Positions 1 through 11,551 of a stretch of 64,000 nucleotides of DNA are shown one piece after another; position 1 is the first letter of the stretch; the number at the start of each line of letters is the position of its first letter. The notes beneath the pieces were generated by a model, which did no database searches, was not told the DNA's origin, and saw only the letters and a list, made by a program, of their open reading frames with translations. Location of the stretch: positions 310,001 to 374,000 of the forward strand of contig MARA01000038.1 of assembly GCA_001792895.1 (NCBI GenBank), written 5' to 3'. The position numbers and the translations under genes are program-made. Source of the stretch: Lentinus brumalis. Its lineage: Eukaryota; Basidiomycota; Agaricomycetes; Polyporales; Polyporaceae.

Positions 1-696
1 TCCGTTATAAAGGCTCGGTATGAGGTATGCCTTGTCCGGGATTGCTCTCAGTGCTTGATGCTCACTGTCTGTCACTGCAAGAGCTCATATTACTCATACG
101 GGTCGCTGCCCCAGGCCTTCATTGGGCTCATTCGCTCCGGCCCATCCGAGATCTTCCGCGGAGCCATAGCGTCCTCCCTCCGCGACGCTCCGTACGCCGG
201 CATATTCGTCGTATTTTATGAACATATAAAGACTAGTCTATGTGCGCCCTCAGTTCACTCGCCTCGAATTTTACGCTGACAACTGCCTCGGGCAGCATCT
301 GCTATGTCCGCCGCGCCTAACTCTGCGGTAGTAGCAGCCGTGCCGTTCTCGCTCTCGACAGCGGTACATTCATTGTCCGCCGCCTCCGCAGGCGCATTAG
401 CTACTCTTGCTACGCAGCCTTTCGACGTCCTGAAGACGAAGATGCAGGTCCGCTCAGAGACGAAGTACCGTGGGTTATGGAGTACCGTTCGAGCGGTGTG
501 GCAAGTGAGTAATGTTACCGCGCTGTCTTCGTCTTGAGCGGCGCTAACATATGAGCTGCAGCAACGTGGAGTGGCAGGGTTCTTCGATGGATCGACCCTG
601 CGGATGTCTCGAAAGATATTCAGCTCTGCGATTGGCTGGGCTGTGTATGAGGGGGTACTTATTGCCGTGCGTCGTCCCCCACGCGAATTAGATTAA
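1..696 (+). CDS. HEM25: mitochondrial glycine carrier, SLC25A38/Hem25 type (5' end outside window)
   Basis: Mitochondrial carrier family protein of the inner membrane. In this subfamily it imports glycine for heme synthesis. I place exons at 1-24, 82-235, 296-504 and 562-696; all junctions are GT-AG and keep frame. The first exon supplies the end of a carrier signature (IKARYE), followed by the segment GLIRSGPSEIFRGAIASSLR and the RDAPYAGIFVVFYE block that is distinctive for SLC25A38. The third carrier repeat has the PFDVLKTKMQVR signature in exon 3. The protein ends RPPRELD. Only the C-terminal half is inside the window. The subfamily call rests on the second- and third-repeat motifs and is fairly secure. 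Confidence 0.85.
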
Positions 697-926
697 CGTA
701 GGAGGTGTAACGACGGACACGCACAAACATGTATGCGGACAGCTGTTACATCTAGCAATACAATGGACTCCTCTCGCGAGACTCACCGCTCCCTTGATGT
801 TGCCAACCTCGCGAAGGCCTGCACTCGCATGGCTCGTATGACACTAGTCCGAGTTCAGCAGGAGAGCAAATGGCAATAGGTGAGGCGTATGATAGTCCGT
901 ACACGTCCGATCCACCGCGTCTCTCG

Positions 927-1965
927 TCACTGGGTCTTCTTCTCCTCCGCACTGAAACCCTTCGGGATCTCATTCGAAAGTGGCGACTGAATGCTGGAGA
1001 GCGCCGAGACACCGACGAATATAATGGGGATGAGGATGAAGAGAACGACCAGGAGCACGAGGATGAGACCTGGAGTCAGGAGCTGGTATCGTTTCAAGAT
1101 ACCACCCTTGGGGCTGGCGTCAGCCTGCACAGAGTCGAAGGTAGAGCTCGACGAGGACTGGCGGGCATGCAGGGAGACACCGGGGGAGCCAGAGTAGATC
1201 ACGAGGTAATTGGAGAAGACCTCCTCAATCTTGGCGAGCTCGCTGGAGAGCCAGGATTCTAAAGGGCGGGATGGAACCACGATGTCAAGACGGATCCTTC
1301 CCGTGCGCGAAGTGAGCACTCACCGTGGTTGGCCATAGCGCTCTTCCTCGATGATCCCGTCTCTCCATCCTCCAAGGGCGGAAGCGATATCGAAACAACG
1401 TGCTTGCCTTGGTCTGCATCGAGAGCAAGCTCGTCAAAGCTGGGGAAATGGCTCACGGCTCGCGAGCCGCACCGCCTGGAGAGGACACCGGCGAGGTCGA
1501 CGAACGGGTTCGCGAACCGGCTGTCACTTTCCACATATGCGAGCTGCAGCTTGGAGGGCGCTCCAGACAGGGCCTTCGACGTGTGGCATGAGGGCGAGAG
1601 CGAGCGCAAGTCAGATGCGTGGAGCTAGGGGATCGCGTATGATGAACATGCATGCATATGTGCGGTCGAGACAAGAACTTACCCCGGCGTGCTCAACTAC
1701 TATGACCGCATCGTGCTCGCAGATATCATTGTGGTTGTACAGTGCCTCAGCAATAGCGTGGCTGCCGGTCTTCGCTGCATCCGAAGCAGCAACTGAGGAC
1801 AGGGCCTTCGAGCTATTGAGCGGGTCAATTGCGAGCAAGACAACGGGATACGCGCAGCATAGCGCACCTGCGAGACGACCAGGCGAGGACCGGGTGCGTG
1901 TTGGGGTATGCCGATGCCACTGCAGGCAGCAGGGCAAGAAGGAGGGTGAAGGCGCGGGACGCCAT
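927..1965 (-). CDS. BIG1: V-ATPase assembly/accessory protein, Big1/Voa1 (Ac45-like) family
   Basis: Type I membrane protein of the ER, 286 aa, from exons 1965-1868, 1812-1683, 1624-1324 and 1258-927 (frame kept throughout). It starts with a signal peptide (MASRAFTLLLALLPAVASA). The luminal part has the CEHDAVIVVEHAGL block typical of the family. The C-terminus holds one membrane segment (about LILVLLVVLFILIPIIFVG) followed by SALSSIQSP and a short cytosolic tail ending EEKKTQ. This layout matches fungal Big1 and the transmembrane end of V-ATPase subunit S1/Voa1. In yeast, loss affects V-ATPase and beta-1,6-glucan. It is divergent from SPT4, with only 183 bp between the two start codons. Confidence 0.82.
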
Positions 1966-2148
1966 GGTGGTCTGGGTGGAAGGCGTCACCGTTGCGGGCA
2001 GCGTCGACGTCGAGCGTAAGCGTAGCGCCCGGCGCGGACGTTGCCGAACGCCTCGTCCTCGCCGCGTCGAGCAGCGAGCTCGGGCTGTCTCTTACCCTTT
2101 GTCCTCTCTTCCACGTTGCGCGTTCCTTTGTCACCTCCGCCCGCCTCA
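1966..2148. promoter_or_regulatory. short bidirectional promoter between BIG1 and SPT4
   Basis: The 183 bp between the two divergent start codons must contain both promoters. It is very G/C-rich with no TATA box, and has a pyrimidine-rich stretch just before the SPT4 ATG. The function is inferred from gene orientation only. Confidence 0.5.
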
Positions 2149-2625
2149 ATGTCTCAGGGTCAGGCATCTATTCCCGCTCAGCCTCGTGCGAAGCAACTGC
2201 GTGCTTGCCTCCTCTGCTCAATCATCCAAACGCCTGCCGACTTCCGCAAACACGGATGCCCAAATTGCGAAGAGATCATGGGGGTGCGTCTTGTCTTCAT
2301 GCCAGTCGTTCGGTGCTTTACTGATACCTTTTCGTTGTGCAGATGAAAGGCTACGCTGACCGCATACAGTCGTGTACCACGACACACTTCGAGGGCACGA
2401 TTGCTGTCATCAACCCTGAAGACAGCTGGGTGGCGCGGTGGCAGAGAACATGTACGCCTGCTCCTTTCTCTGCTCTGGTTCCCGACTGACCTGTTCCCGC
2501 CAGCAAAATATGTGCGCGGGATGTACGCCGTGCGTGTGAAGGGTCGCATACCAGAGGACGTCGAGGCGGAGCTCGAGAGCCGCAATATCCGTTACCGGCC
2601 TAGGGACGGGACTGACCAGGACTGA
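2149..2625 (+). CDS. SPT4: transcription elongation factor Spt4
   Basis: Small zinc-finger subunit of DSIF (Spt4-Spt5), which binds RNA polymerase II during elongation. Exons 2149-2283, 2343-2451 and 2504-2625 give 121 aa. The four zinc ligands are visible as CLLC near residue 20 and CPNC near residue 37 after HG. The core that packs on the Spt5 NGN domain follows: INPEDSWVARWQR, KYVRGMYAVRV, and a final YRPRDGTDQD. The length matches fungal Spt4 (about 110-125 aa). The start is the first ATG in frame with the zinc finger. The gene looks intact. Confidence 0.95.
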
Positions 2626-3781
2626 GGCCGAGGTCTCGTCTCTCGACTCGAGCTCTGATCTCGCACGTCTCATCTTATTCGCTCTCGTCGCTGTCTTTTC
2701 TTGTATCTGGCCGCCGGTCGTGTATCAATAGGTTCTTCATTCGCGCAGGATGATGGAGCATCGGCGTTGACTGCGCCGACGGTCAGTTGGCTGAGTATAG
2801 GTGTGTATGCAATCGACCTCGGCCCGCAACCACTCTAAGTTTGGGCGACACCCGACTCCCCGAGACTCCTTTGGACCGGCCTGATCTTGCAAGTCGAGTG
2901 GTGGTTGACGTGCACGGAGAGCACGGGCGAGAGGATGCGGTACCACTGGAGGATGGCGAGCATGGCGTCGCGCGAGTGGGGCGCGCAACGTTCATTCCAG
3001 CCGGAGTTCATGCGGCGTTCTCGTGAGGTCCCTTGACCACCTCCGTATTGTATGCATAGGTGAGGAGCCATCAAATCCGATATCATACCCGACTTTCTGA
3101 TGCGGACGGACAGTGACACGCCCTAGATCGACATCCCCAGGCGTAGCACTGTCCGCTCGGACCGAACGTTCGAGGCTGCCAGGCTGCCTCGCCCACAGTC
3201 CATTACGTAGGTGGACTATGTCGGCGACAAGGAAGAGTTTCATCGGCGTGCTCTGCTGACACTGGTGCACTGTATAGCGTCCGCGCTCTGGATGCGCAGT
3301 GCGACGTTGTAAGTCTATTCCTGTTCATTGCGCCGCCACACATTCCGAACGTCTCACTATTTGGCCGTACGATAGAGCAAGAGGAAGGCCACATCCCACC
3401 TCGGTGGCTGTTTGAGAAGCCTGCTGTCACAATGCTCGGCCGATGTCATCGTTCTGATGATCCGCCGCTGGGGTTCGTACGCCCAGACGGCGAGCGAATG
3501 TCCGTGCGGCGGTCTCATGGCCTCGACATCTCTGGGCAAAAGGCTGTCTGAGTGGCAGGCATTCAAGTTAGCACGGCACATGGTCGCACCGCGGCCGTTT
3601 ACGCCGCGGTCGTCTGGACAGTGACCAGGTGTCCTTACGGACAAGGTGCCGCCGACAGCGGGGGCTGCAAGTATATAAACTCATCCTCGAGACCAGCAAA
3701 GGACTCAGTACAGACCCATCTGTCTCCCGCATCCGCACTCAATCACATTCGGTTGCTCATATCCCCTCCACCATTATCACC
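2626..3781. other. intergenic; possible coding remnant at 3300-3560
   Basis: No intact gene was found. On the + strand between about 3325 and 3555 one frame reads as protein-like sequence (IAPPHIPNVSLFGRTIEQE, then WLFEKPAVTMLGRCH), but it has no start, no recognisable family and stops around it. It could be an old pseudogene exon. The last 110 bases are the cerato-platanin promoter. Confidence 0.35.
3672..3679 (+). promoter_or_regulatory. TATA box of the cerato-platanin gene
   Basis: A clean TATATAAA lies about 105 bases upstream of the ATG at 3782. A strong TATA box fits a highly expressed secreted protein. It is followed by a C/T-rich leader with CACCATG at the start codon. Confidence 0.7.
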
Positions 3782-4195
3782 ATGCAGCTCACCTCCCTCC
3801 TCGCATTCGCCGCCATCGTCTCCTCCGCGTTTGCCGTGACGGTCTCGTACGACGAGACTTACGATGTCGCGTCCGGCAGCCTCACGACCGTCGCATGCTC
3901 CGACGGGCCGAACGGGCTCATCACAAAGGGCTTCTCGACCTTCGGCTCTCTCCCGCACTTCCCCAACATCGGCGGAGCCGCCGCCGTCGCTGGCTGGAAC
4001 TCTGCACAGTGCGGGACGTGCTGGCAGCTGACGTACAACGGCAAGAGCATCAACGTGCTCGCAGTCGACCACACCGACGCGGGCTTCAACATCGCTCTGG
4101 AGGCCATGAACACACTCACGAACAACCAGGCCGTGTTCCTCGGGCGGATTGACGCGACTGCCAAGCAGGTCGCGAAGTCCCAGTGCGGGCTGTAA
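3782..4195 (+). CDS. secreted cerato-platanin family protein
   Basis: Small secreted cysteine-containing protein of 137 aa in a single exon. The first 18 residues ([18 protein letters not shown]) are a signal peptide; the mature protein begins VTVSYD. It has the four conserved cysteines (AC, QCGTC, final QCGL) that form the two disulfides of the family. It also has the motifs [19 protein letters not shown] and [11 protein letters not shown]. Cerato-platanins are wall-associated or secreted proteins with a double-psi beta-barrel fold that bind chitin oligomers and self-assemble at surfaces. A TATA box lies about 105 bases upstream. Length and cysteine pattern are standard. Confidence 0.96.
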   Translation: MQLTSLLAFAAIVSSAFAVTVSYDETYDVASGSLTTVACSDGPNGLITKGFSTFGSLPHFPNIGGAAAVAGWNSAQCGTCWQLTYNGKSINVLAVDHTDAGFNIALEAMNTLTNNQAVFLGRIDATAKQVAKSQCGL

Positions 4196-4679
4196 ACTGT
4201 AACGCTGGTGCAGGTGTGTGTTTCCTTCTGGCTGTCGTCTCATGACTCACGTGCAAATCTCATTGCAGGCGTTGAGCGATGGCCGAGTGGATCACCATGG
4301 AAAGATCACGGAATTGTTCACGGACTTCGTCAGGACTTCATACGGACTTCACAATACGGACTTCGCTTGTACCACCATCACGGACTTCGCTGTGCCATAG
4401 TCATGTAGCATTGTTGTAGTAAAGCCTGCAGTGTTGCACGGTCATGCATCCCATACTTAATGCCACGGCCTGTGTGCGGAACTTGCTTGTTAAGTAGTGG
4501 TCACGTCGGCGTCGGGAGTCGGGCACGCCGCGGAAGGACCTTGGTAAGTATGACCATGTGATTGAGTACCCCGCATACTGGGCGCTTGTCGAGTACATAT
4601 GCCCCCTTGGTCCGCGATCCCCCACACACCGCTCTCTTCTCAACCTCTTCCTGCTCAATCCCTGACTTGCCAAAACGCC
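4196..4679. other. intergenic, with short imperfect repeats at 4319-4390
   Basis: No gene. A possible 3' UTR intron begins near 4212. Five copies of CGGACTTC or GGACTTC occur at about 4321, 4333, 4343, 4357 and 4381, with irregular spacing. The last 50 bases are the C/T-rich leader of the next gene. Confidence 0.5.
4319..4390 (+). repeat. imperfect short direct repeats (CGGACTTC units)
   Basis: Five copies of the 7-8 base unit lie within about 70 bases just downstream of the cerato-platanin stop codon, separated by 2-16 bases. The array probably lies in the 3' UTR. No function is known. Confidence 0.6.
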
Positions 4680-6290
4680 ATGTTTCGCTCTGCTGCTGCT
4701 CGTACCTGCAAGTCCACAGGCTCCTCAGCACGCCAGTATGCACTCCGGCAAAAGATCGCGACACGGTGAGCAGCCTGGGTACTGTAGCCTTACGACCAGA
4801 GACTGAGAGGAGAATCGGGCATGTAGGCAATTCTCGCGGTCGTCCGTAAACGCTTCGGACGTTCGTCCGACATCTCTTGATACATTCACGGAGGAAGAGC
4901 AGATGCTCCGCGAGTCCGGTACGTCCTCTTCCAGCCCCAGAAATGTATGAGTACCTATGTATCTCGCCGTCACAGTCAGGAGGTTCGCGGAAGACGTTGT
5001 CGCACCGAAAGTGCGGGAGATGGACGAGAGTGAGATGATGGACAAGTCAGTCATCAAGGGTCTCTTCGAGCAAGGGGTGGGTCGCCTGAGCTACGCCCCT
5101 TCGAGCATATACTGACACCCCTCCGTTGGTAGCTTATGGGGATTGAGACGAGCGCGGATTACGGCGGCTCCGAATCATCGTTCACATCTGCCATCATTGC
5201 GATCGAAGAACTCGCCCGCGTAGATCCCTCCGTCTCCGTACTCTGCGACGTACACAATACCCTTGTCGCCACCATCGTCCGCAAATACGGAAACAAGGAG
5301 CAGAAGGAGAAGTGGTTACCACTTCTCGCAGAATCCATGGTACGCGCATGAGTCATGAGTCTCTCGCAGGGCGACTTACACATTGCGCTTCAGCTTGGGT
5401 CCTTCTGTCTCTCAGAACCCGCTTCAGGGTCGGATGCGTTCGCCCTCCAGACACGCGCAGTGAAAGATGGAAACGAGTGGGTTATCAATGGTACCAAGAT
5501 GTGGATCACCAATTCGTACGAAGCGGACTTCTTTCTCATATTTGCCAACGTGAGTTCCAGTTCGCCTCGTACTTGAGTACGTGCGTTTATCTTTCGCCTC
5601 TTTAGATCGACCCTAGTAAGGGTTACAAGGGCATCACCTGCTTCATCGCGACGAAGGATATGGGCATCAAGATTGCGAAGAAGGAGCAGAAGCTTGGTAT
5701 TCGCGCATCATCGACCTGCTCGCTCGCCTTCGACGACCTCCGCGTGCCCGCAGAGAATGTCATCGGTGGCGAGGGCAAGGGTTACAAGATCGCCATCGAA
5801 ATTTTGAACGAGGGTCGCATCGGTATCGCCGGACAGATGCTCGGTCTCGCACAGGGCGCCTTCGAGAAGGCCGTCCCGTACACCTTCCAGCGCACGCAGT
5901 TTGGCAAGCCCGTCGGCACGTTCCAGGGCATGCAGTTCCAGCAGGCCGAGGCAGCGATCGAGATTGAGGCCGCGCGGTTGCTGACATACAACGCCGCGCG
6001 TCGCAAGGAGGAGGGCCTCGATTTCGTGAGGGAAGCCGCCATGGCGAAGTACTATGCGAGCCAGGTCGCACAGAAGGTCTCCGGCGCCGCGATTGAGTGG
6101 TGTGGTGGCATTGGATTCACACGCGAGACGGGCATCGAGAAGTACTGGCGCGACTCGAAGATCGTGAGTGCCTCCCTCAGCTCCGTGCATAGTCACTCAC
6201 GCTGTCACAACCCAGGGTGCAATCTACGAGGGCACGTCGAACATTCAGCTTCAGACCATCGCAAAGATGATTCAGAAGCAGTACTCATAA
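4680..6290 (+). CDS. short/branched-chain acyl-CoA dehydrogenase, mitochondrial
   Basis: FAD enzyme that oxidises short or 2-methyl-branched acyl-CoAs in mitochondria and passes electrons to ETF. Seven exons (4680-4765, 4827-4918, 4976-5076, 5133-5339, 5394-5549, 5606-6163, 6216-6290) give 424 aa. Residues 1-30 ([20 protein letters not shown]...) form an R/S-rich mitochondrial presequence. Visible family marks: [32 protein letters not shown] (flavin and substrate loop), [22 protein letters not shown] and the C-terminal [17 protein letters not shown]. The glutamate in YEGT is the catalytic base position of SCAD/SBCAD enzymes. The gene is intact; close relatives are ACADSB-like. Confidence 0.93.
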
Positions 6291-6632
6291 AATGTTATGG
6301 CAATCTCACTTTCGTTGGATCCCGCATAGCACCACATCGGAGGATGTACACATATCTTTATCGTTCCTACAATGATACAGCAACAACTGACTTGGCCATA
6401 CACATTAATTCCGAACCATCGTGGCACTTAGGCCATACCGCTCCAGCGCCGTTCATGTTCATATTCACCTTCACAAAGCGGCACGTCCCTTGCCGCCACA
6501 CGGCGACGACGAGAAGCGGTGAAGGCCAGGGTCGCGGCTGCCAGCGAGGTTTCCATGTGGCCCAACATATATGAGGCCCCGCTCCTCTCTTCTTCCAGCC
6601 ATACTCCATCCCCGTGACATCAGTCTAGTGCC
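6291..6632. other. intergenic between ACAD and HET gene
   Basis: No gene was found. The stretch contains the 3' UTR of the dehydrogenase and the promoter of the HET-domain gene. Confidence 0.6.
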
Positions 6633-8842
6633 ATGCCTTGCTGCCCTCCCCTCTGTTCACCCGTTCTACGACACTTACGTGGTTTCTTCAGCAGGAAGGG
6701 TGAACGTCCGCCGGGTGTCGCGCCTCCTTCAGCATCATCATCGAAGACGGCGTTGCCGACTCCGGCTGAACCGAAGGGAGTTGCGTTGCAAGCAGACGAT
6801 GTCGCAAAGTTATCGTGAGTATGTGTTGTTCGTGCTTCGTCCAGAAACTGAAGCAGATGTTATCGTAGTTCGCCTTCGTCACTTGTATGTGCGTTCTGCA
6901 AGGATACTGGGCTCTTCGCTCCAGGTCCATTCCGGGAAGCACTGGATGCTCAGTTCTCATATACGGGCTTCTCCTACACAACTTCCTGGTCGCAGGTGCA
7001 GGCTTCCGCTGCAGAAGGCTGTCACTGGTGCCGGCTCCTTTTGTCTACGAGGGCGGAGGGCATGCACAAAGAGAGACTCCAGGTGACTGTCGGCTTCCGC
7101 GTTTATTCAAGCAACGATACCGCCCCGAAAGGGGTCCAGACGTTGAGGCTCGTACTGGACGATGCTCCGCATTCCGTGTACTATGTCTCAGCTGATCCCG
7201 GTGCGTTCTTCATGCTTGCTTCCTCGAGACATGCAGCGTTTCACTAATGGCACGCCTCGTAGATGATATCGCCGCTTCCTACATAGTGGCCAGGACCCGA
7301 CTACGCCAGCTCGGTAGCCACATGGCATACGTGATGGCCACCAGCTGCATTATGGACTGCATCCGAAATCACGAACAATGCCCCCCTCCGCACAGTGCCA
7401 CCCTTCCGACTCGTGCCATCGACTGCACTGATCCTTCCAAGCCCAAACTGCACCTCAGCACTGACGAACACGCACCCTACCTCGCTCTCAGTTACACACG
7501 CGGCAAGTTCGGCTCTTTCGGGACGACCAGGGAGACCCTCGACGCATACCTTCTGGGCATTGATTTGGAGTCCATTCCTCAGACTGTTCGAGACGCCATC
7601 CGTTCCACCCATGCCTTGGGTGTACGCTACCTTTGGGTCGACGCCTTATGCATCGTACAAGACTCGGTAGAGGACAAAATCCGCGAGGTTGCGCAAATGG
7701 GGTCCATCTTCCGGAATGCATACTTCACGATCATCGCAGCCAGCGCAGGTAGCGCCGACGAGGGTTTTCTGCAGGATCGCAAACCTTCTTCTCCTCCAGA
7801 CATCACCCTCCCCTTCCGCTGTCCGGACGGACGGGTCGGCACGATCTCGTTGTATCCCATCTGGCGCCAGTACGACGCATCGTCGGAGCCCGTCTGCCAG
7901 CGCGCGTGGTGTCTGGAAGAACGCCTGCTATCTCCTAGGGCCCTCACGTACGCCTCACATACACTGCAGTACCATTGCCAGGCGACCACCGTCAACGTCG
8001 GCAATGCGGTGTGTAAACCCATCGCCGGACATCGGCTTCCCACCCTCCTATTCAGACCGGACATCGACGACGCCTCTTCGACGCTTTCGCCGAACGACTC
8101 GAAGGTCCTGCGCTACTCGTGGATAGAAGCAGTTGGGGAGTATTCTCAGCGCTCCCTCAGCGACCCGGCAGACAAACTCGTCGCCTTCGCAGCAGTCGCG
8201 GAGGCCTTCCAACGTGCCTGGAAATCAGACTACCTCGCCGGGCTGTGGCGGCACTCCCTCGTCCAGGACCTGCTCTGGTACAAGACGTCCGAGTCCCGCC
8301 ATTCGCGTCCGCAAGGCTACCGAGCGCCGTCGTGGTCGTGGGCGGCCGTCGATGGGCACGTTTGGCCCTCATCCCTGGACGATCGGCTGGACCCGGAGAG
8401 CGACGACACGCAGGCATGTGAAGTCCTTCATTGCGAGGTCACCCCAGTGACATCGCTCCTCCCTCTCGGCCAAGTCGCCTCGGGAACGTTGACCTTGCGC
8501 GCCGCGATGTTCAAGGCCAGCTGGAATCCCGCTGCGTCGATGCCGGACCTCTACCTTCACCACGAGGATGCAGCAGGCACTTCTTCGGAAGCGCTCCGTA
8601 TCGGCTGCGCGTACCCGGACTGCGATGAGTGTGCGACGGAAGTATGGGCTGTTCCAGTGCTTTGGAACACCAACACGCAACACGCTGGCGGCCTCATCGT
8701 AGCCCGACCGATGGGTTCGCCGGCTGCGGATGGCGGACGATATCGGAGGGTTGGCTACTTCCACTCTCCTGAGGATGGTTTTGAAGGACTGCGGTGGATG
8801 TTGACCTCGATTGTAGAGCGGCGTGACCTGTGCATCGAGTAA
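6633..8842 (+). CDS. HET-domain protein (heterokaryon incompatibility type)
   Basis: Three exons (6633-6814, 6869-7200, 7263-8842) give 697 aa. The first 60 residues are low-complexity. A cysteine-bearing N-terminal region follows (CAFCKDTGLFAP and CHWCRLL), a layout common in basidiomycete HET proteins. The HET domain covers roughly residues 200-340. It has the LALSY block (here SYTRG where most members have SYxWG), the core VRYLWVDALCIVQD, and YFTIIAASA with DEGFL; WCLEERLLSPRAL ends the domain. HET proteins act in non-self recognition and programmed cell death when incompatible nuclei mix. The partner is unknown. The remaining C-terminus contains YRAPSWSWAAVDG, another usual HET-protein motif. 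Confidence 0.88.
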
Positions 8843-9066
8843 TACGTCAAGCCGTTGCAACTGATGTTACTCCACTGCTGCGTCAAGAAACAGTATTTAT
8901 CCTACAGGGTGCATTACTAACCCATTCCGGACGGAGTCATTTATGTTCAGACTGGCTCAGAGAATGGGCTGCGGGTGTTAACAACGACGGATGCGGATGC
9001 GGACCGCGGTTTCGGATGCTCAAGCGCTGACGTCATCAGGGAAAACCAGAGGACGACCTAAGTATC

Positions 9067-9076
9067 GTATATATAT
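9067..9076 (+). promoter_or_regulatory. TATA-like element upstream of the HNH-like gene
   Basis: An alternating TA run (GTATATATATTGG) sits about 55 bases before the ATG at 9128, the right distance for a fungal core promoter. Confidence 0.45.
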
Positions 9077-9127
9077 TGGTCGGTACATTCCACTCGGATT
9101 TACTTTCTGTCCCCGATATCATGCATC

Positions 9128-10478
9128 ATGGCTCCTTCCACAGTCACACCCCAGATGTATCATTGTACGTTTACTACGACTCTCGATACCCTCCTCCACG
9201 ATCGTACGCAATCTGACTCTGCTCTTCGCGAGCGCGCACAACTTCATCTTGCCGTCCTCGACCGCCCACAGTTCGCTTCATACACCCTCCCGGACCTTGA
9301 CCCATGTCTTGAGATCATCGCCAAGCGCGTCTTTATTGCCATGTATCAAGTCGGGGACGACTTTCACCAACCTGCCAGTGCTCGGTTCGTTTCCGCGGGC
9401 ATTTGCGCCTGTGCCGAGGTCATTGCGACATCGTCTGGATGGCATCGTGAACTGCATGCATTGACATCAGATGAGAGGCTCGTCGAGGCATTGAACCAGT
9501 TGGCCATGGATCTGTTGACGGATCTGAGGTGCCCCTGTACGCCCCTTTCCTCTTGCTACCAGACGTTTCCTGACCTCTCCCCAAGTTATTCGATCGCGCA
9601 AATTCCGTCCCGAAGATAGGGCACAATGGTTGGAGCTTCAGCGCGTGGTACGTTTTCCCAGTGTGCACGGTGCCGAAGTTTACACCTTTTTCAGGTGGTC
9701 AAACGTGACCATCATCTTTGCCTTTTGTGTGGCAGATTGAATTGGGACGGTCCGGCCGGGGATTGCGTCAAGTATGCGTGCCGCGCGAGGACGGATCGTC
9801 CTTGCGGCGGGCGCATATTCCAGCGCTCCATATTGGAGCCCGACGAGGTGCGTTCGATGTGCGCATCCACCGTATCGATGCAGCAAACTAACGTTTTGAC
9901 GTGCACAAGCCCAACACTGTACACGAGCGCTCTTACTTTACGTTGCGACGCTACTGCGGTCTGAACGAGACGTCATTGGATGTCTTCAGCCCACGTAATA
10001 CTCTGCTGCTGCACGATCCGGCGCTCAAGGCTTTCTCTCATTTTCTATGGAGCCTGAAGGCCACCGCGGTATGTTGTCATGTCACGTCGTGGCCGGAGTT
10101 CCAGCTCACCCGCGAGCACAGAAAGCAGATCAGTATCGTGTGGTAGTATTCGCCCCGGACCACAACCTCGGCATGAAGTACCCCAGTGTCGTCACTTTCA
10201 AGCCGCACAACAAACATCCGGAAGATCACCTCCCAGAAGAGATCCTCGAGCTTCCGAGCCCCGAACTCCTCCTCGTGCACGCCATGTTTGGTTCCGTTCT
10301 CGAATACAGTGGCTGCCGCAACGCCTTAATCCGGCCAAACGTGATTCTTGATTTACCCAATTGCGACTCTGGAGGAACAGCGCTCGCACAACGCCTTTCG
10401 CATATGTGGAGCATCGCAGGGCTTCGTCAGCACGTAGTGAAGTTTGCTCGGAAGCTGGGACGTCCGAGTCTGTCTTGA
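9128..10478 (+). CDS. HNH_2-like domain protein, probably catalytically degenerate
   Basis: Five exons (9128-9536, 9586-9647, 9695-9847, 9910-10068, 10122-10478) give 379 aa with all junctions in frame. It resembles the basidiomycete HNH nuclease-domain family (PF13391 type). A basic RDHHLCLLCGRLNWD opens the domain; a NTLLLHDPALKAFSHFLW segment sits where members have NGLLL..DLH..FD; then DQYRVVVFAPD follows. The usual AHIIPF-type histidine motif is replaced by GRIFQRS, and the second histidine seems shifted, so nuclease activity is doubtful. The N-terminal about 130 residues are not recognised. The gene lies between a HET gene and an unknown tandem duplicate. Family assignment is moderate; loss of activity is my inference. 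Confidence 0.65.
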
Positions 10479-11551
10479 GCCTGTGGCATAGCGGGCGCCC
10501 GAGGCAGACTTGCACTGGAATGAGAACTGATATTCCGCTTCCAGCATCGGGAACAGTGCCTTCCTCTCCGTGTCCTGGACCGTTTTCTCGTATATACCCT
10601 GTCGTACCCCAAGCCCAAGCCCTGGTCGCTCGACGCTTGGGACTTGATACGGATATATAGATACATATATCAGTGACCGCGTTTGTGGGAAGTATGACTG
10701 CATCTGTGGATCAAGGGAGCTGTTTGAAGAGGAGCGAACCGAGACCCTCGACACGACCCGCTGGACTCGGACCCGTAATCACTTAGTGCAGCATGATCCA
10801 GACGAGGATGAAAGTGAGTACATATGCCGCGGCCCGTGACGATTCATGGATTGTCGAGCCGCGCCGACTCGCATCCGCTGATGTGCTTTCCTGCACAATC
10901 AGCGGCGGCTACGTTCAAGTTAACCTCGATTGCTGTGGCTGTGCAGCTCACGGCGCCGTTCCAGCGCGTTTCGGAGTGCAGAGTCCATCATCGGAGATTT
11001 AATCTGAATTTACCGTTTACCTTTCGGGGTTCCGCACTCGTCCTTGCGCTTTTCCTCCTGTCATAATTGGTATGGCCCACTGATCAGGTACGTAGTGCTA
11101 CATACTATCTAGAGAGTCCATACAACACACTCATCTGTTGTAGGTGACTACTTACTCACTACAATATCTACTTAGCTTACGCTTGGTCCGATATGCCGTC
11201 GGCGTGCCGTGCTCCGTGAATCTCCAACGCCTGTTCCCGCAGCTAATAGGGAACTGCTAGATACAAGGCCGCAGAGTGAGCAGTACTATCATTTTGTAGC
11301 ACTGGACGTTTGCGTCTTCGGCATGTGTCAATGCTCCCAGATTAGGCTGACACGAGTCATCTAGCGTGACTGAGGCTTCCCAAACGGTGCCAGCGGAGTT
11401 TTGAGAGAAAGATCGAAGATCGAAGCAAGGGCACGTTCTCTGTGAGTACTTATAGTTCAGCTTTACCAGGGGGCATTGAGTTCAGATTCCCGTCATTCGC
11501 CATCACCGAGTCGTCTTATCCCCTTGTCCTCCAGCATCACCTCGTCTCAAC
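10479..11551. other. intergenic, 1.07 kb
   Basis: No supported gene. Short ORFs here have no family features. The final 110 bases hold the promoter element shared with the second copy of the duplicated gene. Confidence 0.5.
11446..11462 (+). promoter_or_regulatory. core promoter element of duplicate copy A
   Basis: GTACTTATAGTTCAGCT, a TATA-like motif about 90-105 bases before the copy A start, is repeated exactly upstream of copy B (14369-14385). Conservation outside the coding sequence shows that the duplication included the promoter. Confidence 0.55.
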
